Positions 6,375 through 8,811 of a stretch of 8,811 bases of DNA are shown here, one piece after another. The position numbers were made by a program, and so were the translations under genes. Numbering within the stretch: position 1 is the first letter of the stretch; each line of letters opens with the position of its first letter. The stretch is taken from assembly GCA_013152575.1 (NCBI GenBank), contig JAADGB010000008.1, forward strand, positions 989 through 9,799, written 5' to 3'. Origin of the DNA: Thermoproteota archaeon (GTDB lineage Archaea > Thermoproteota > Thermoprotei_A > Sulfolobales > Acidilobaceae). The notes below the pieces were generated by a model. It made no database searches, was not told the DNA's origin, and was given only the letters and a program-made list of their open reading frames with translations.

Positions 6375-6387
6375 GCTAGGATAGCCT
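6373..6387. terminator. Hairpin over the convergent stop codons of the PAC2 gene and tgtA
   Basis: AGGCTA (6373-6378) and TAGCCT (6382-6387) form a perfect six-pair stem with a GGA loop. It includes the last two bases of the PAC2 TAG and the whole tgtA TAG, which are separated by one base. Being symmetric, it would form in both transcripts. No T-run follows on the plus strand, so classical intrinsic termination is doubtful; it may be a bidirectional 3'-end or antisense-limiting element. Confidence 0.3.
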
Positions 6388-7884
6388 CTCTCTGAGGATC
6401 CTTGCGGCTTTCTCCCTCCACCCACTACCCTCCTCAACAGTCACTTCTGCATCGGGATAGAGTCTTTTCACCAGGCTTGCCACATAGTCAATCATCTCTT
6501 GGATGATTGACTCGGGTACTTCGCGTTCGGGATAATTGAAGTGGATAGTCGGGTATACGCCGCAGAGCTCTCTCGGTATGATGCCGAGGTACGGAGCGTA
6601 GTAGGCGACGAGAACCTCATCCTCGACGTCAGCATATCTTGGACATTCCTCTGCTTTCACCGGGTATGGTTTGAGGATAACCCGCTTAACCCTTCTACCA
6701 GAGAGGTATTTTTCCAGCCTCCTCCGATATAGGAGGATTTTTGGCCGCCAGAGGGATTCCTCACCGTATAATCTTAGGCCGCGGACAACGCCCTTAACGT
6801 AGGGTGTTGATAGTGCGAGGTAGTCCTTGTATTTCCGGAAGGCCCTAAACGCCTCGTAGGCTGATGGATGCTTTCTAGAGACCTCTTCTAGGAGCTCCCA
6901 TAATCGGCCCTCTCTTATTGCTTGCTTTGCCCTGTCGATCGCCCTTTTTATCGCGTATAGGTTGTGGATGGCTAGGAGGCGGGTTCTCTCCTCCTTATTC
7001 ATCTCTAGTAGGTCCCTCGGGGTATATCGCGAGCAGACTGGGCATGTGCATGGGAAGTATTCTAGCCTGTCGAGCCTCTCCACGCCATAGTCTGTGATGT
7101 ACCTGTTGTCCCTTGCATAGAGTATATACGATGCGGAGTCGAAGGTGTCGACGCCTAAGGCGATGGCTAGGGTTATGATTAGTGGGTGCCCTGCCCCGAA
7201 TAGGTGGACTGGTTTACCGCCGGGTAGGATCCTCTTGGCTACATGGATCATATCCACTACTGTGAGGTAGTCGTATTTTTCCATGTAGGAGGTTAAGCCT
7301 CCTATACCAAGCATCCCATAGTGTGGTGATAGTCTCCTCGCTATCTCGGCACTTTCAATTGTTAGATCGCTGTATCCAGCGCCCTGTACTGGTAGGACCC
7401 ATACCGTATCTGAGTCCTTTATCATGCCTACTGCTTCTTCAGCCCTTTTACCGGTCTCCACGACGCTCCTCTTGGCGTTCTCATAGCTTGCTATACCTGT
7501 GGGGACGTCGAGGATCACGCCTATATCACTGCCAATCCTCTTCTGATAGTCGATGATCGTCTCTTGATCAACGTCTACTTCCCCGTACTCTAGCATTTGA
7601 TACGCTCCACTATCTGTCATTACAACGCCTTTGAACCCGATGATTCCGTGTATTCCCTTCTCGACCGCCTCCTCTCCGAATCTTTTCAGGGTTAGGTAGG
7701 CGTTGGTTATCGCTTGTTTGAACCCTATCTCTAGGAGCTCGTTGGGGGGAACGTCCTGCCGGTAGATGTCTATGACTGGAAAGAATGCGGGTGTCTCTAT
7801 TACCCCATTCTTCAGGTATAGTCTCCCTATCCTCCCCGCCAGGTCCGCGTCCTTTATCTCGAATGTTCCTGGGGGCTTCGTCAA
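6376..7884 (-). CDS. tgtA: Archaeosine tRNA-guanine transglycosylase (arcTGT), catalytic and C1 part only
   Basis: Exchanges guanine-15 in the tRNA D-loop for preQ0, the first step of archaeosine synthesis. The 502 residues have a TIM-barrel catalytic domain (about 7-350) with TDSGAYQ containing Asp91, HLFGAGHP (227-234), and FDSASY with Asp249, the expected nucleophile by analogy with Pyrococcus. The zinc site is Cys279, Cys281, Cys284 plus His307, all present. A C1-like domain follows (about 400-490, with the GVYPTIHFNYPE region). The protein then ends, without the C2 and PUA domains of euryarchaeal arcTGT (about 580 residues); those are encoded at 5168-5629. TTG at 7884 overlaps the Lsm gene's TGA by 4 bases (TTGA) and has GGGAG seven bases upstream. 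A fused queuine-type function is unlikely given the arcTGT motifs. Confidence 0.94.
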   Translation of the reverse strand: MTKPPGTFEIKDADLAGRIGRLYLKNGVIETPAFFPVIDIYRQDVPPNELLEIGFKQAITNAYLTLKRFGEEAVEKGIHGIIGFKGVVMTDSGAYQMLEYGEVDVDQETIIDYQKRIGSDIGVILDVPTGIASYENAKRSVVETGKRAEEAVGMIKDSDTVWVLPVQGAGYSDLTIESAEIARRLSPHYGMLGIGGLTSYMEKYDYLTVVDMIHVAKRILPGGKPVHLFGAGHPLIITLAIALGVDTFDSASYILYARDNRYITDYGVERLDRLEYFPCTCPVCSRYTPRDLLEMNKEERTRLLAIHNLYAIKRAIDRAKQAIREGRLWELLEEVSRKHPSAYEAFRAFRKYKDYLALSTPYVKGVVRGLRLYGEESLWRPKILLYRRRLEKYLSGRRVKRVILKPYPVKAEECPRYADVEDEVLVAYYAPYLGIIPRELCGVYPTIHFNYPEREVPESIIQEMIDYVASLVKRLYPDAEVTVEEGSGWREKAARILRERLS

Positions 7885-8327
7885 TCTCCTACTCCCTTCT
7901 TCCTTAGGTACTCCCTGTATAGCGTGTATATCTTCTGGGCTAGTGGTCCGGCACCCTCCACTCCATCCTTCGATACCTTGACGGTCCTCGAGACTTCCAC
8001 TATGTTGAGGTCCTCGTATACCCTAACCTGGTGTAATGCTATGCCTCCATGCCTTACTAGGAAGTCTGCGAACTCCTTAGCGTCGAAGATCGCTGATTCC
8101 TCAACCGTGATTTCGGCTAGGTTGTGCCCCGTCACGAAGACTAATGGATGCTTTACGCCGCCATCCTCCTCAACGTTGGTTAGGACCACGCTTAGTGTGG
8201 ACTGGTCGAAGCCGTAGAGGATGCCCTTGTAAACCTTGCCCTTCATTGTATGGACAATCACGTTCTTGCCGAGAAGCGCGTTCAGCCTCGCTATGAACCT
8301 CCTCGAGGCTTCTCCTACAAGTGCCAT
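7881..8327 (-). CDS. Lsm/Sm-like archaeal protein of the SmAP3 type (two-domain)
   Basis: RNA-binding Sm-fold protein expected to form a ring. With ATG 8327 it has 148 residues: an N-terminal helix (5-19), Sm1 motif (about 20-52, GKNVIVHTMKGKVYKGILYG then Asp41 and Asn51) and a divergent Sm2 motif (about 62-73, VFVTGHNLAEI in place of the usual R-G-[DN]). A C-terminal alpha/beta domain (80-145) follows; this extra domain matches the Pyrobaculum SmAP3 layout as I recall it, rather than the 75-80-residue SmAP1/2. The frame is open to an upstream ATG at 8402, but the extra residues are hydrophobic, non-conserved and cover the promoter, so ATG 8327 with GGGGGT just upstream is preferred. It is coupled to tgtA by a 4-base overlap, suggesting a joint tRNA-related role. 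Exact function of SmAP3 is unknown. Confidence 0.87.
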   Translation of the reverse strand: MALVGEASRRFIARLNALLGKNVIVHTMKGKVYKGILYGFDQSTLSVVLTNVEEDGGVKHPLVFVTGHNLAEITVEESAIFDAKEFADFLVRHGGIALHQVRVYEDLNIVEVSRTVKVSKDGVEGAGPLAQKIYTLYREYLRKKGVGD

Positions 8328-8361
8328 TTTTACCCCCAACGGGACAACGTTGAGGATTGGG

Positions 8362-8368
8362 TTTAATA
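8362..8368. promoter_or_regulatory. AT-rich TATA-like element shared by the divergent Lsm-tgtA and rpoG-like genes
   Basis: This is the main AT island of a short divergent spacer: TTTAATA on the plus strand and TATTAAA on the minus. On the minus strand it predicts a start near 8338 and a short leader before ATG 8327. On the plus strand it lies 25 bases before ATG 8390, the geometry of a leaderless transcript. A second minus-strand candidate is CTTATAT near 8402-8408. Inferred from position only. Confidence 0.4.
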
Positions 8369-8389
8369 GAGTTAGCAGGGTGGCCAGGG

Positions 8390-8734
8390 ATGGTATCGCC
8401 ATATAAGAAGATGACCGTAACGGTCGAGGCAGTCGAGCCGGGAAAGCTCAGGGGCCAGAAGATAGTTAGGGCTAAGAGTAGGAGGGTTAAGGTCGAATTC
8501 GACTTGATCGAGGACCTACTAAAAATCAATGATGGAGACAAGATAGTCATAGAGTTCCATAAGGAAAAGCCTTCGAGCATGAGCAAATATCTCTTCTGCG
8601 GTCAAGGCTACATGGCTTCTAAACCGGAGGATTCATATACTATATTCTCAATCTGGGGCCTCATATTCAGGTTCGAGCCCAACATTGGATTAGAGCCTGA
8701 GACAAAATACTACCTATGCGTTAAACGTGCATAG
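8390..8734 (+). CDS. rpoG: Probable RNA polymerase subunit G (Rpb8 homologue)
   Basis: A small protein of 114 residues from ATG 8390, or 107 from ATG 8411 (MTVTVEAV). It is predicted all-beta, with a mid-region NDGDKIVIEFHKEKPSSMSK, then FCGQGYMASK, FSIWGLIFRFEP and a last strand YYLCVKRA. The central Cys-Gly, the S-x-W-G-L strand and the terminal YLCVKR pattern resemble, from memory, crenarchaeal RpoG, the orthologue of eukaryotic Rpb8 found in hyperthermophilic Crenarchaeota. There it is a peripheral polymerase subunit of OB-like fold. ATG 8390 is preferred because AGGGTGG lies six bases upstream and a TATA-like element 25 bases upstream; ATG 8411 lacks a clear Shine-Dalgarno. It is divergent from the Lsm gene. 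If not RpoG, it is an uncharacterised small beta protein. Confidence 0.58.
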   Translation: MVSPYKKMTVTVEAVEPGKLRGQKIVRAKSRRVKVEFDLIEDLLKINDGDKIVIEFHKEKPSSMSKYLFCGQGYMASKPEDSYTIFSIWGLIFRFEPNIGLEPETKYYLCVKRA

Positions 8735-8811
8735 ACTACTATCTCCACTGGACCCTCCCCCACATTATTACCTGTTTCAAATCCTCTGGGGGACTAGTGT
8801 CTATCGATGAA
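8735..8811. other. Right-edge segment with two competing gene hints
   Basis: This 77-base end has no decidable gene. On the plus strand GTG 8797 follows GGGGG and would begin MSIDE at the edge. On the minus strand the frame from the edge to TAG at 8739-8741 is open and reads PPEDLKQVIMWGRVQWR at its end, as a convergent gene's C-terminus might. The two readings overlap and at most one is likely real. A C-rich stretch at 8750-8763 may belong to the rpoG-like 3' end. Confidence 0.3.

Noticed and set aside
8357..8389. TTG 8357 as start of the rpoG-like gene
   Set aside because: It would translate the TATA-like element; ATG 8390 has better Shine-Dalgarno and promoter spacing.
8328..8402. 25-codon N-terminal extension of the Lsm protein from ATG 8402
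   Set aside because: The residues are unlike an Sm N-terminus, cover the TATA-like element and the divergent promoter; ATG 8327 gives the normal Sm start.
1..8811. CRISPR array, insertion sequence, tRNA/rRNA or C/D-box sRNA
   Set aside because: I found no regular direct repeats, terminal inverted repeats, transposase, cloverleaf or paired C/D boxes; occasional TGATG and CTGA words fall inside genes without the right spacing.

Overview
The window looks like chromosomal DNA of a hyperthermophilic crenarchaeon, probably of the Desulfurococcales/Pyrodictiaceae type. This is an inference from gene content (TFE-alpha, MBF1, PAN, archaeal Trm56, SmAP3-like Lsm, arcTGT and a probable Rpb8/RpoG), from heavy use of AGG/ATA codons, and from TATA-box plus Shine-Dalgarno architecture with many TTG starts. 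It is densely packed housekeeping DNA. I see no mobile element, CRISPR array, tRNA or rRNA.

Left block (1-3781, all minus strand): one tightly overlapping operon read right to left. It runs MBF1, HflX GTPase, Trm56 tRNA 2'-O-methyltransferase, TFE-alpha, a C5-cytosine methyltransferase, then the N-terminus of a DUF2122 (SPOUT/'RecB-family nuclease') protein cut by the window edge. Neighbouring genes overlap by 14-41 bases, except for a 17-base gap before the last. From memory the MBF1-HflX-Trm56-TFE set beside PAN also occurs in Sulfolobus, so the core is conserved; the cytosine methyltransferase is the unusual passenger.

Middle block (3782-6374): a divergent promoter region of about 165 bases separates MBF1 from a plus-strand cluster. 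The cluster holds PAN (the proteasomal AAA+ ATPase), a protein made of the C2 and PUA domains of archaeosine tRNA-guanine transglycosylase, and a PAC2-family protein related to archaeal proteasome assembly chaperones/activators. PAN ends in Gln-His-Tyr and so lacks the canonical HbYX proteasome-docking tail. The PAC2 protein two genes downstream ends in Ile-Tyr-Met, a textbook HbYX tail.

Right block (6376-8811): facing the PAC2 gene, with one base between the two stop codons and a small hairpin over both, lies tgtA. It encodes the catalytic part of arcTGT without its C2/PUA end; the missing part is the separate gene at 5168-5629. tgtA is coupled by a 4-base overlap to an upstream SmAP3-type Lsm gene. 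Divergent from that is a short gene best read as RNA polymerase subunit G (Rpb8 homologue). The last 77 bases carry only ambiguous hints of a next gene.

Overall the window joins transcription (TFE, MBF1, RpoG), ribosome/tRNA function (HflX, Trm56, split arcTGT, Lsm) and protein turnover (PAN, PAC2). Most interesting are the exchanged HbYX tails in the PAN/PAC2 pair, the split arcTGT whose RNA-binding half sits inside the proteasome cluster, and a single-cysteine C5 methyltransferase in a hyperthermophile's transcription/translation operon.
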